Made by a program: the position numbers and the translations under genes. Below the pieces are notes generated by a model that was not told the origin of the DNA, made no database searches, and worked only from the letters and a program-made list of their open reading frames with translations. From assembly GCA_019188255.1 (NCBI GenBank), contig JAETXT010000012.1, positions 2,356,001 to 2,420,000 of the forward strand: DNA of 64,000 nucleotides, in the 5' to 3' direction. This DNA is from Verticillium longisporum (taxonomy: Eukaryota > Ascomycota > Sordariomycetes > Glomerellales > Plectosphaerellaceae). Of this stretch, positions 36,201 through 47,000 are shown in pieces (within the stretch, counting starts at the first letter, position 1; the number at the start of each line of letters is the position of its first letter).

Positions 36201-37471
36201 TGAGAGGGTTGTGGCGGAATTCGCAGAGCACCTACTTGATCCCGATCTTGCATTTGAATGGGAACCAGAGTTGATCCCCAGCGATCTCCTAGACTTTTAC
36301 GATAACGCGCAGAAAAGCCAGACGCAACCTCAATCCCAGCTCGAAGCCCGTCAAATCTCTGCCCTCAAGCGCAAGCACGACGGGCCACCTGTCGGGTCAC
36401 CGAAACGCTTGCGCCGCTCACAATCAGTGGCACAGACGCCCGCCGAACTTGATACTACAGTCCGAGAATTGATTGACCCAGATCCAGCCAAGGAGCAGGT
36501 CATGTTAACTCGGGCAGCATGGGGGGCTCTCACGCAAAAGGTAGGCCACGCGCGGGTTGTTTGTAGGCCTGCTCACAAGTACCATTGACTGACCTCTCCA
36601 GAACACTGAATTGGAATCCCAATTAAGGGATAAAGATGAGCTCGAGGCTATCACTCGCAAGCAGATCACGCGGATGTCGAAACAGATTAAGAGCCACGAA
36701 TCAACAGCCAACGTGATCCAGAAACAGCACATGGCTGCTCTGAGCGAACGTGCAGGCTTCGAGAAGGAGCGAAACCAGGCCGTCGAGCAAGAACAGGCGG
36801 TTCGTGCGCGTCTCGCGGAGCGGGATGCTACGATCCTTGCGCTCCAAGCGAGGCTGGAACAAGCGGCGTCTAAAGACAGCGTGCTCGCCGGGCTAGACGA
36901 GAAGAGCAAGGAGCTCAGTGCTGCGCGGGAAGAAATACGTCTTCTGGAGAAGAAATTGAAGAGCAAGGAAAGCGATTTCGACTTCGCGAGAGGCCAATAC
37001 CAGGATGAACGGCAGCACGTCAATGACACCGTGCAGGAGAACAAGGAGCTTAGAGAGCAGGTTGCGCAGCTCAAGCAGCAGTTCTCGGAAAGCCTCGTCA
37101 AGATTCAGCAGATCAACGCGGACAGCAGCCAGAAAGACCTCCAGCGATTAGTAGTGGAGGCGCAGACGCTCGCCAAGGACCGCGAACGAGAGCTGGAGCG
37201 CACCCGCGAAGAGCTCAGGTCGCTGAAGAATGGGCGACGCGAGACGCGTGGGACGAGTGTTCCCCGAAGCCCGCGAATGGGCGTCATGACGCCGCGCAAT
37301 GGACGCGGGGGCTTAAGCACGCTCGGTGCGTCAGCAGGCGCTACGCCGGGTAGCAGAGGGACGTCGCCATCTCACGTCGTCGAGACGCCTGCGCCGCCGC
37401 CGCCGCCTCCCTTGTTCGCGGCGTCGTCTGCGGCGAATGGGCGGTTCAATCATTTACGGGACCGGCTTTGA
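33222..37471 (+). CDS. Chromodomain protein with class II HDAC complex subunit 2/3 domain (Hda3/CDP-2-like), two apparent frameshifts
   Basis: A likely chromatin silencing factor that ties histone H3 reading to the Hda1-type deacetylase. Exon 1 (33222-33670) begins MPRSSRVIGSELK and holds a chromodomain-like segment near residues 114-155: DFWPIVGIVKEGRRNKKLSY, then LVRWASDPQTG. Exon 2 (33731-36540) has a 550-residue Ser/Gln/Pro/Glu linker with repeated SQ and VPDS motifs. An Hda2/3-type domain follows at about 742-1017: MVTLPLPANMKEVYLNTILR, FYFVGRLLERLAYTDKKVLI, PVVISLVITYSIEHFEVVIP. Then come a KRKHDG / KRLRRS basic stretch and a 200-residue coiled coil in exon 3 (36602-37471). The frame needs one extra base near the first donor (GCA/GTGGGC at 33671) and one in the C4 run at 34930-34933, where SDPRTSSSLPANSSKMSG would result. 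A GC-donor intron at 33696 is an alternative for the first. Full length would be about 1376 residues. Confidence 0.8.
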
Positions 37472-38298
37472 GTAATGCAAGGACGCCGTGTTGCTGCCGT
37501 CCTGTGATGCAAGATTATTGAGTAGAGGAAACGTATCATGACGGAGCCGTTCTGACGAAAGCTTCTGAACTAGCTTCGTATTATGATGCCACGCGGAAGA
37601 TTGTGGACAGAAGTATCTCCTTTCTGTTTTGTTATTTCCTGGGGAGCTATACATGGTCCAGGCAGGGTACAGCATGCATGCTTCGCCGGATTGACCGGTG
37701 GTTCTGGGCGTTAAAGGGTAGTCAGTCAGTCTTATCTATTGTTTATCCAGTCTGAGTCACAATGGTGGTGAGATGTTGTCCATGGAACACAGATGCAGTC
37801 GATCGGGTTCATGTTGTCCTTGTCTGCAGACATCAAGTCCTGAGGCAAATTTGTGATCAGCGTGGTCACGGGACACTGTCAAGCTCCATAGGCACTGACA
37901 GTGTCGAGACAAGCCAGGGAACAACAGTCAGGCGGCGTTGGCCCAATTGTCGAGCGCAAAGATAACTCCCCGTTCTTTTTATCAGCCAAAGGTTCACAAC
38001 AAGACGCAGGCAAGCCCGAACTGGCGTGTTTCTGGTCTTAGCCTCTAGTAGTAGAATATACAAAGCCGTCACACAAGCATTCTCCCTTCACTCGATCACA
38101 CATACAGCTCCCTCCCCACCTTGACAGCTGACCTCATCTCACCAGGCTCGAACCTCATCCATACAGATGGTCCAGTCCTTTGTCGCACCCCCTCGGAATA
38201 ACCGCATTGAGCGAACCTAGAGAGCAGCGGCAGAAAAGACCAGAGGCGCGGCCGACACCCGCCCTCACAGACACAGGCAGCGAAGCGCGCGGCGGCGT
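37472..38298. other. Convergent 3' region, no gene seen
   Basis: These 827 bp lie between the convergent Hda2/3-like and COX6 genes. No RNA gene or conserved frame is seen. Confidence 0.55.
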
Positions 38299-39181
38299 TT
38301 ACTGCTGCTGCTGCTCGGGGTAGATGTCCTCCTTGAGGGAGAGGCCGAGCTCTTCCCTCAGGGGCTTGAGCTCGGCGAGGTACTGCTCGTACTGGCCCTT
38401 GTTCTCGACCTTGGCCTTGACGCCCTCGAAAACGCGGACGGCGGTGGCGAAGTCGTTGACGCGGCGGGCCGCCTTTAACGCGGCGGCGACGACTGTGGGG
38501 GAGGGGACGAGATCGTAGGCGAAGGCGTTGTTGAGGTTGCGCTGCAGAATTGGGGTTTCGCGTTAGCCGTCATTCATTTTTTGGGTCGTTGTTAGGAGTG
38601 TGTCGACTCGTGGGTGATGGGTTGTGTTCTTTCTGTGATCAGACCACTTTTATACCCCCCCGGCCGGGGTACCGGGGATTGGGCGGGTGCGAGAGAGAGG
38701 TCGTTCTTACCTGGAGCTCAAAGACGTCGTTGACGGCGTCGAATTCCTTCTCGAACCTGACGGTAGAAAAATAGTCAGCGGAGGCTCGAAGCAATTGAGT
38801 GCATTGTGGTGATGGCGCGGTCAATGGAGAGGGCGGCTGTCGCGATGGTCTGCTGGTGGCCCCCCCCAAAGTGTCATCGAGGGAGAGAAAAACGCTCCTT
38901 TGCCGAGGAGCCGCAGCAGACTGACGCGACGGTGCAGTCATCGCCCTGCCCAATTGACCGTCGAGAGGATGGCGAAAATGCGGCGTACCTGGCAGAGAAC
39001 TCCTCAAAGGTCTCCTCCTGGTGCTCGGAGCGCCTGGCAGGAACGGTGCTGAAGTGGGAGGCCGAGCCGGCAGCCATGGGGAGGAGGACGGCAGCGCGAG
39101 CGGCGAGGGGGCGGAGCGGACGACGGGGTTGGCGTTGAAGAAGCCGCGGCGGGCGGCGACGCGAAGGAGAGCGGCAGACAT
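38299..39181 (-). CDS. COX6: Cytochrome c oxidase subunit 6 (mammalian COX5A homologue), one apparent frameshift
   Basis: A nuclear-encoded subunit of respiratory complex IV on the matrix side of the inner membrane. Exons, minus strand: 39181-38989, 38756-38711 and 38541-38299; 160 residues if one base is restored. The presequence is typical (MSAALLRVAARRGFFNANPV). After VRSAP the frame must change to LAARAAVLLPMAAGSASHF; one extra base in the G5 run (plus strand) at 39107-39111 does this. The mature part is strongly conserved: RSEHQEETFEEFSAR, FEKEFDAVNDVFELQ, RNLNNAFAYDLVPSPTVV, AALKAARRVNDFATAVRVFE, KAKVENKGQYEQYLAELKPL and a glutamine tail. Introns are GTACGC to GTCAG (232 nt) and GTAAGA to TGCAG (169 nt), longer than others in the window. 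It diverges from the ELO gene across a promoter with several CCAAT boxes. Confidence 0.93.
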
Positions 39182-40870
39182 GGCGACGGTGTGGGGGACG
39201 GTGGTCGTCGTGATTAAAGAGGCGGTGGTGGTGGTGATGGGTGGTGGTTGTGGTTGGGAGTGGTAGGTGGTGGATCGAGGTTGTTCCGGTTTTTTTGCGT
39301 TCAGGTAAGGTTCCACGATGCCGGGCTTGGGGACCAGAGTCAGCTTTCGGTTGGATCGAATGATGTCGGTGCCAATTGTGTTTGAGTGCAGGGGGGAAAG
39401 GATTGGATTCTGCGGCCTTCTGATTGGATGACTAATATACGCTTGCCCTGATCGGGGAGCTCTGCCCCAGACAGTGCCATGTCAGCGTGGAATGACTGTC
39501 CTTCGGGGGCCTCCAGGGGGTCTGTAGTGGATGCTCTACAGTGCAATTGACGTACAAGCCCTGGAGCTGGAGCCTCTGCATCAGTAATCAGAGGAGTCAC
39601 CAGCTGTCCACACCATACCTCAGGTACCTCCCTCTAAAGGTACGCTCTTGTAGCGTCCCACCTTGACGGAGGGCGGACCTGACTCGACCATCATCCCCCT
39701 CAATTCCCTGACAGACACCGATGGCCACGTATGAAGGCCCCGAGCCGGCCAATGCATGCCGCACTGCGCGGTCAGTCGCCTCTGACTACACTGACCAGAC
39801 GGTATGGGTTGGCTGTCTTTGGTCTTAGTAAGCCAAAGTCGCTTGTGTAAGACGTTGGCAGCTGCGTGCCCTTGGGTTCAGTTTGTTGGGGACCAATTGA
39901 AGACATTGTCGAGGACAAACCCTCCGTCACTCCTTTTTCTCTCCTCCCCGCCCGGACCTCTCGGGACTGCATACGATATAATTGATGGCCTATTATGACT
40001 GCTGGGACGTTCCGCATTACCGTGCCATTTTACATGTACTTCAGCTCTGCAGGAGGAGGAAAACCCAAATGCTCCAATGCTCTTTGTTGACCGAGGCTGT
40101 TTTCCCCAAGCGAGCCCCCTGTATCGCGCGCGCTGACGTCGTCCGTGCCGTCGCACATGAATACGGAGATTGCAGCACAGTCGGGCAGACAACAAGTACC
40201 GAGTACTTGCAGCACTGCTTTCGCTGCCGACCGCCGAGGTGGCAGGTCACGTGCCATTGATGAGCCCCTTGGCAGCGCCCCAGGCGAGCGACCAATCCTC
40301 TGATGTTCCATTGGCCAGAGGGCCTCGACAAGCTCATCACATGAAGAAGCACAGCTCATTTCCTGCTTGGGCCTGGTCGACCCCATTCCCAAGGGCCCCC
40401 AAGGCCCAAGTACCGAGTACAAGCACGTCTTGGGGGGGCCGGCTTGGCCGCTGGTCGCTGCCGCGACTCGACAACGGGCGCTGAACCATTGGTTGGACTT
40501 GGGATTGGCTTTCTGGAAAAATCCCGTCCACGTCCCCTTTTCGATCGCCAGATGCCTTTTTCTCTCCACGATCCCCTTCCCTCTTCATCCCACTTGACCT
40601 TCTTCCCTTTCTCTCCCTTTCCTCCCCCCCTTTTTTCTCTCCGTATCGACTCCGTTCTTTGGGCTCGTTGCGGACGCACTTTGTCTCTTCCTTCTCGTCA
40701 CTCCTTAGGGTTCGCCTTGTTCTTTCCCGCGCCTACGCCTCTGGCCTTTGCGCAATCCCGCATACTTTCCGTCTGGTCGTGGACATAATACGCGTCTCGT
40801 CGCGCTCCATCCCGACACTCACAAGACCACATACAGCAACCTCGGCCACTCGCGCCCCCCGTCCCTCACA
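39182..40870. promoter_or_regulatory. Divergent COX6-ELO promoter region
   Basis: These 1689 bp hold CCAAT or ATTGG pentamers at 39423, 39893, 40292, 40310, 40488 and 40504, an E-box (GGTCACGTGCC) around 40248-40253, two copies of CAAGTACCGAGTAC (40193 and 40407), and a long C/T-rich tract (about 40550-40640) ahead of the ELO start, as in strongly expressed fungal genes. CCAAT boxes fit HAP-complex control of respiratory genes, by inference. Confidence 0.55.
40193..40209. promoter_or_regulatory. 17-bp palindrome CAAGTACCGAGTACTTG
   Basis: Perfect inverted repeat CAAGTAC-CGA-GTACTTG. Its left 14 bases recur exactly at 40407-40420. It looks like a dimer-binding site; the binding protein is unknown. 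Confidence 0.5.
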
Positions 40871-42113
40871 ATGGCGTCTGTTACTCCCACCACCTTTTAC
40901 GAGCAGCTCCCGCTGCCCACCATCGACCGTCCCTTCGGCATCGAGCTGTGGCCCATCTTCGACAAGGCATGGACCGCCGTCGTAGGCTATCCCACCAGCG
41001 AGTTCCGCTTCAAACAGGGTGACACCACCATGTTCACTCTCAAGGAGACCCTCATTTTCATCGGCATCTACTACACCATCATTTTCGGTGGCTGTGAGTG
41101 GATACGCAGCCGCGAGCCTTCCAAGCTCAAGACGCTCTTCTTGATCCACAACTTTTATCTTACCGCCATCTCCGGCATACTTCTGGTCCTCTTCGTCGAG
41201 CAGCTCCTGCCCACCGTCGTTCGCGGCGGCGTCTTCCACGCCATTTGCGACAAGGAAGGCGGCTGGACTCAGCCTCTCGTTGTCCTCTACTACGTACGTC
41301 TACAAATCCTCCAGCGTCAACCGGCGTCGGCTTCTACAACTTGGTGCACGCGCTGACACGTAATCTCTTCCCCAGTTGAACTACCTGACCAAGTATCTCG
41401 AGCTCCTCGACACCTGCTTCCTTTTCCTCAAGAAGAAGCCCCTGAGTACGTGCAGCTGCCCCTTATTCGCCGCTGTCATGTGAGACACGTAGATCCCGTC
41501 ACTAACCGGCTCACAGCCTTCCTCCACTGCTACCACCACGGCGCGACCGCCTTCCTGTGCTACACCCAGCTCATCGGCTCCACCGCCGTCTCTTGGGTCC
41601 CCATCACCCTGAACCTGACCGTCCACGTCGTCATGTACTGGTACTACTTCCAGAGCGCCCGTGGCGTTCGTATCTGGTGGAAGGAGTGGGTCACTCGTCT
41701 CCAGATCATCCAGTTCATCATTGATCTCGGTATGTTTAAATCTCGTGGCCACAAAAAGTATCGTCATGCTGACTGTTGCGCCAGGCTTCGTCTACTTTGC
41801 CTCGTACACCTACTTCACCTCGACCTACTTCACCTGGATGCCCAACGCCGGCAACTGCGCCGGAGAGGAGTTCGCTGCCTTTGCTGGTATCGGAACTCTC
41901 AGCTCCTACCTCGTGCTCTTCATCTCCTTCTACGCCGCCACCTACAAGAAGAAAGGCAAGAAGACCACCACCCGCAAGTCCCTGCGCCGCATGTCCCAGG
42001 CGCCCCTTCCCGACCCTCACAACATTGGCTCTCCCAGCAAGGTCGTCAACGGCTCTGCCTCGACCACTGGCGCCAAGGCCAACGGTGGCACTCCCCGCTC
42101 GCGCAAGGCTTAA
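40871..42113 (+). CDS. ELO: ELO-family very-long-chain fatty acid elongase
   Basis: The condensing enzyme (3-ketoacyl-CoA synthase) of the ER elongation cycle, which supplies C20-C26 fatty acids for sphingolipids. Exons 40871-41293, 41376-41445, 41517-41729 and 41785-42113 give 344 residues. Several membrane segments are evident ([40 protein letters not shown]). The ELO signatures follow: [20 protein letters not shown], then the histidine box FLHCYHH with H168, H171 and H172, then [14 protein letters not shown]. Later spans are [16 protein letters not shown] and [20 protein letters not shown]. The C-terminus is Lys/Ser-rich ([16 protein letters not shown]). Donors are GTACGT, GTACGT and GTATGT; acceptors end CAG. 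Whether it matches yeast Elo2/Fen1 or Elo3/Sur4 cannot be settled here. The 5' leader is pyrimidine-rich. Confidence 0.95.
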
Positions 42114-43965
42114 GCGCATTGCTTCGAGATTCCGGTGCTATGCCTCAACTTGGGCGTATGTGATCATGGGGAGGTGCAGCGCCATGTGACGACAGCCCTG
42201 GGACTGGGTCATGGACTCTGATCTCCAGTTGGGAATTGGTCCAGCCCGCAAACTCATTCTGAACAGTTGCGAGCTGTCAAACACGACCGACCAACTAATT
42301 CAATGGCCTGGAACAAGAAAGTGTATGGAGAGGGGATGGGCGGCCGTTTGGCTCATGTCGAGCGTGTACGGTCCTGATGACGACGCGGGCAGCTGACGAC
42401 CTTTGTATATGTTTGTGTACCTTAGGCGAACAGGACGGCAAGGAGGGGGGATCTTTGGGTTGGCAGGCAGGCAAGATTCCACGTCACGAAGAGGGCGTAG
42501 AAGAAGGGGGAGATCCCTTGGGGCAGAGCAGCAAGCCTGGGCTTTTTTTTGGGAGGCCTGCGCCCTGCGAGGGATCCCCCTTTTTTTGGTAAAGCCTTTG
42601 TAATAACCTTTGTCTTTGTCTTGTTGTGGTAGAAGTTGTAGCGGGTGACGCTGTGAATGATAGTAATCCATTTTTCTGTACTTCACTTGGCTGGTGTGTC
42701 TATGTGTGGTGTACGTTCAGGTGGTTATGCATGGCGTGATGGTTCCGTGATATTGGGTCGCCAATGTTACATCGTAGACTTGAGACCCTTGTTCGCGTGC
42801 GTCTGCGCAGCCACGAGGTCGGAAATCGCATACTCGCCGGAATACGGGCCTGCGATGGGCTAGACAGTTATTTGGTATTCTTGAGCGTTGCACGGGCAAG
42901 CTTCGGCATCGCGATCCGGGTGCTGGAATACAACCCTGGCCCGTTATGCGAAAGACTGTAGTTTGTATATGGGTAGGGAAAATAGGTTGAGCAGGATGAA
43001 AGGTGCGCTTTTGTTTGGAGGATGTGCTTCGCAGTCGATGACTGATACAGGTGTTTTGGGGGGTTAAGTGACTGATTGCTTGATGCAGCACGACAGATGT
43101 TATTGTTCACTTCGTGGGAACGTTTATATCTTGCCCCAGATCTAGCTAGATAGACAGTTGAATTGATTAAGTGCCTGGATTAAAAAGTACAAGGTCCTTG
43201 GGTCACTCCCCCTCCAAGGATATCGTGTTGGACCAGACAGGCTACTGGCCAGTCTGGGGGTGCTACGCACCGCAGTCGAAAGGGTGACGTCTTACACATA
43301 TCTCTGGGCTTGATCTTGAAACGAGGATACTCTGCTGTCCAAGATTTTGTGCATGAGCCTGGTTTATACGACAATGCTCCGAGCTGAGGCTCGTCTGGGG
43401 CATGCCTGGCATGATGCCTGCGGTCACATCATGCTTTGCTGCGAGTGTGTACATGAAGAAATCGCGATGAACTGACTGATTTATCTTCAAGACATACTAA
43501 TACCTTGGTTAGACTTGGAATTCGATCTCAGATGTCTAGTCGTTGACGTGATACATAATAACATACTGCGCACTTTGCCGATGGCGGTTGTACCATCTCC
43601 ATGCTCGAAGCGACCACATAACTACGCAAGCCTGTGCAACCATGCTATTTGTGTATCTGAGTTCCAGAAAAGTGACGAATCACTCAAAACAGAAAATTTT
43701 CCGGTGTCGGACTATTTGGGCATGCATTATCCAAGGTTGTTCAGGTCATACACCGCGTTGCCTTGCTGTGCCATACCACCCTCGTCCAGGCATGCCAAAG
43801 TATCCGAACAGCTTGATACGCAAAATCATTTATATTCCACATGGAATACAGAAATTACCCTTGGTTTCTTCGTTTTTCTGTCCTGTCTCTGCCTCTACCT
43901 GGACTCTTGAGAGTCACAGGGGTGCCACTCGCCTCTGATATACCACAGAGACCACGCCTCCTAGC
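42114..43965. other. Intergenic, no protein gene seen
   Basis: This 1.85-kb region covers the ELO 3' UTR, T- and C-runs at 42543-42588 and ordinary non-coding DNA up to the 5S rRNA gene. Short frames have no recognisable content. Confidence 0.55.
43938..43942 (+). promoter_or_regulatory. TATA-like element of the 5S rRNA gene
   Basis: ATATA lies at -28 to -24 relative to the 5S start at 43966. A TATA-like element at this position is known to be needed upstream of dispersed Neurospora 5S genes. Confidence 0.55.
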
Positions 43966-44084
43966 ACATACGACCATACCTACTGGAAAGCTCGGGATCC
44001 CGTCCGCTCTCCCATCGATAAACCAGTAAGGGCTGAACTAGTAGTTGGGTGGGTGACCACCAGCGAATCCTCGGTGTTGTATGT
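43966..44084 (+). rRNA. 5S ribosomal RNA (dispersed copy)
   Basis: The 119-nt sequence begins ACATACGACCATACC and ends GGTGTTGTATGT, which pair as helix I. It contains the conserved GGGATCCCGTCCGCTC segment, the internal control region with TAGTAGTTGGGTGGGTGACC and the CCAGCGAATCC loop. Helix II pairs CCTACTGG with CCAGTAAGG around the usual bulged A. Compared with the form I remember for hypocrealean fungi (CCCACTGG / CCAGTGAGG), this is a paired C-to-T and G-to-A change, which argues for selection on structure. A seven-T stretch follows as RNA polymerase III terminator. Dispersed single 5S genes, outside the rDNA repeat, are normal for filamentous ascomycetes. Confidence 0.92.
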
Positions 44085-44090
44085 TTTTTT
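44084..44090 (+). terminator. RNA polymerase III terminator of 5S gene
   Basis: Seven consecutive T residues directly after the 5S 3' end. Confidence 0.8.
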
Positions 44091-47000
44091 GGATTTCTCC
44101 CTATTCTTTTGAGGTTGGACACGAGCTGTGTAGCGGTGCGTTTGTCACTGGAGTGAGGCCGGCCTGTTACGATGCCCCGCTCTCAAAAGCGTCGAAAGTC
44201 TCTTAGTGAATACGAGTGGATACAGTAGCTATCAGTGGGAAGGCCATGTCTTCGTCCGGCTGAGGTGCGTTCTGCGACTCCTTACACCGGCCTCGACAAG
44301 AACGACATGGCGTCGACGGCGTATATGGAACCTTGGCTGCAGGATACAACAAACCGTCGCGCTAAATAGTTCGTATTCGGATCGAAATGAATTTCATATG
44401 CTATAACAGATGATTATTGCACCTGATCTAGGCGTTGTTTTTCCGTTGATCTTGGTCTCAAATTGTATGCCCGTGGTTGCACATTTAATACTGAGCCAAA
44501 CATCTCCACGCCCTCTGAAAAAAAGCCTCTGAGACTCAATAGTATGTTCATCAGACAGCATCAATCAAGCGGCTGCGGTTCTTCTCTACTGTGACCAGGA
44601 AAATGATTATGTGATGTTCGTACTCGTAGCACCATACCTATTACGCCAGCGGTCGTGGCGACCAATAAGAGAATATCACAAGAGCCGCAAGACAAGCCTG
44701 TTGCCCACAACCTGTGTGATATCCAGGCCATCATCAAACGCGCCGTGATATCACAGCCACTCATCCATAATACGGTCCTATCGAGATATCACGCTGGCGA
44801 GCAGCAGAAACTTGAGCACTTGCTTCGCAGTCGTGCCGCAACTTCAATCCCCTACACCCATCAAGGGATGCCTTTGAAGTCCGGGTGATGCCTCCGCGGC
44901 GAGACCGACCACTTGACGAACATGGTTCGATAGGCAGCCGAGGGGAGCAGCCATTCCCACACCAAACTCATCTCGACTTCTCTAGCCTCCAGGCCATGCC
45001 CTGTAGTCACTGCTCTTGCCCATTTGGGATGTTGTGAAGCGACGTCGGGTTGATTTGACGCTATCCGCTATCAACGAACAATTGCCAGCCCAAGGGAACA
45101 AAGGGGGGGAAAATGCTCGCCCTACCACTTCGCGCGTGTCCTGGCCCCATCAGCCTCAAAGAGCCGCGTCCACGTTCCAGGCCGCCACCGCCCTCGCTCG
45201 GCCAACCATCTTCAGCACCACATGTTCCGGATCCGGCGCGACCAGCTCACTCGGGAGGGGGGACCTGGGGCCTGACTTGAAAGACGCCCCCCAAGGGGTC
45301 CCGACCACCTGGATTTCCCCCCCTACCGCTCGGGAAGCCCATCCCCCACCCGCAGTTGACCGACGACGGCGCTCGCCGCCTGGGGGGGCTGGATCCCCCT
45401 CTCAAAGACAAGCGCTTTTAGAGTTTTGCCGCCGCCCCCATCTTCAATACTCCCTCAGGGCAGCTTTCACCCCACTCGATCATGTTTCTTTGTTCTGTTC
45501 CCGCTCGCCTGGTTCTCGAGGTCTTCGCTCTTTGCGCCGACTGAACAGCTGGGTCTAGAGGCTGCGCTGGACAATGGAGAACCACGCGAGCCTGCCCAGG
45601 GCGGAAAGCCGCATCGAGCTGGTCGGGTGGGCCATGCGTCGGATGCCCGAGAAGCTTGGATCATGCGAGCCCTAGAGGATCTGGGGAGGCCCAGATGGTG
45701 ATATGGGGGAGGGGCAACGGCTCTGGCGTACACAGTGAGCACAGTTGGCGCCGGGGGCTGGGGATGTATCTTTTCTTCGTCCCCATGGAACGGTGGTATT
45801 GCTCTTTGACAAGGCTGGGGATCGAAATAGTCTCGCCGACTGATGCGTGGACCTGGAGGTTGGTGTTGACGGATGCGGGTTGGCGAAGGTAGGAATGATG
45901 ATGCTGCTCATACTTAGTGTGTCCACGGCAAACAAAGGTGGGAGGAGGCTGGCATATGTGGAATGCTGATTAGCTCAGCGTCGACGACAATGGAAGGGAT
46001 TGACTTTTTTCGTCAAAACAATACTGGAAACTATAATGATCAGTTTTATTGCATCTGTTTGCGTCTTTGCGATAAGTTTGTGCTTGTTGGCATTTTGCTA
46101 TGCCGGGGCATACGGCGCTGCGGGCTCCACAACCGGGCCGTGGTCGGAGCGGAGGTCGGGGCTCCGCGATATAGAGTCACGGGGTCATCGGCGAGGCGTG
46201 GTGTGTGCCCTGGAGCCACCAAGATCCAAGATACCCCTCACAGTGCCTCACGCTGGACTGCCATTTGGCATCAATTGTGCTGCATCACCACGGCAGGCAC
46301 GGCAAGGGGATGAGTACTCGGTGCTGAAGCCCGCGCCCTTGCTACCCTCATCGCGAATGGCTTCGTTTTTAGAGTGGAAAGGGGCTGCCGGCTGGCTGCT
46401 GCAAGGCGCCGCACATGATGCTGGCATGGAACTGCATCACCCCCATGACCTTTGTATGTCCGTCCTGACTGGAGTACACATGGACGCCGCCATGGTGGTG
46501 ATACTGTGCAGGCATGTACCAGGGCAAAGATGAAGATCGCCGTCTGCTGCACGACATCTATCGAGGAGGTCAGCCAGGCGTCCTTAATAGGGGAGCCAGG
46601 ACAAAAGGAGCCTCTGCCGCCGAACATGGCGCGAGCCTGCCCGCGGTACCTCTTCTCTCCGAGCGACGCAGCCCGCGTCAATCTTCCGATCTGGCCAAGT
46701 CTCAAATGACCGACGCGGGATAAATCGATCGACCCTGAATCTTACGAGCGGTGAGGGAAACAGAACAAAAAGAGGCTTCGCGATTCCCAAACCACAGAAA
46801 ACTTCCTCCTCCCTCATTGAGCCGAACACCACACGTGCTTCTTTTAGTTGGGAGGCAATCTCCCCAATCTCCCCAATCCTTCCAGAAGCCCGCGCCGTCT
46901 CTCAATGCGAAACGAGGGCCGCCCCCCCTGCTCAAGAAAAGAAGAAACGGGCACGAGAGGACCAACGCCCAATGTCCGCTTCGTATCGCCTCCCCCACAT

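Noticed and set aside
1..42113. A biosynthetic or defence gene cluster
   Set aside because: Genes are unrelated housekeeping functions; no synthase, transporter or pathway regulator grouping is present.
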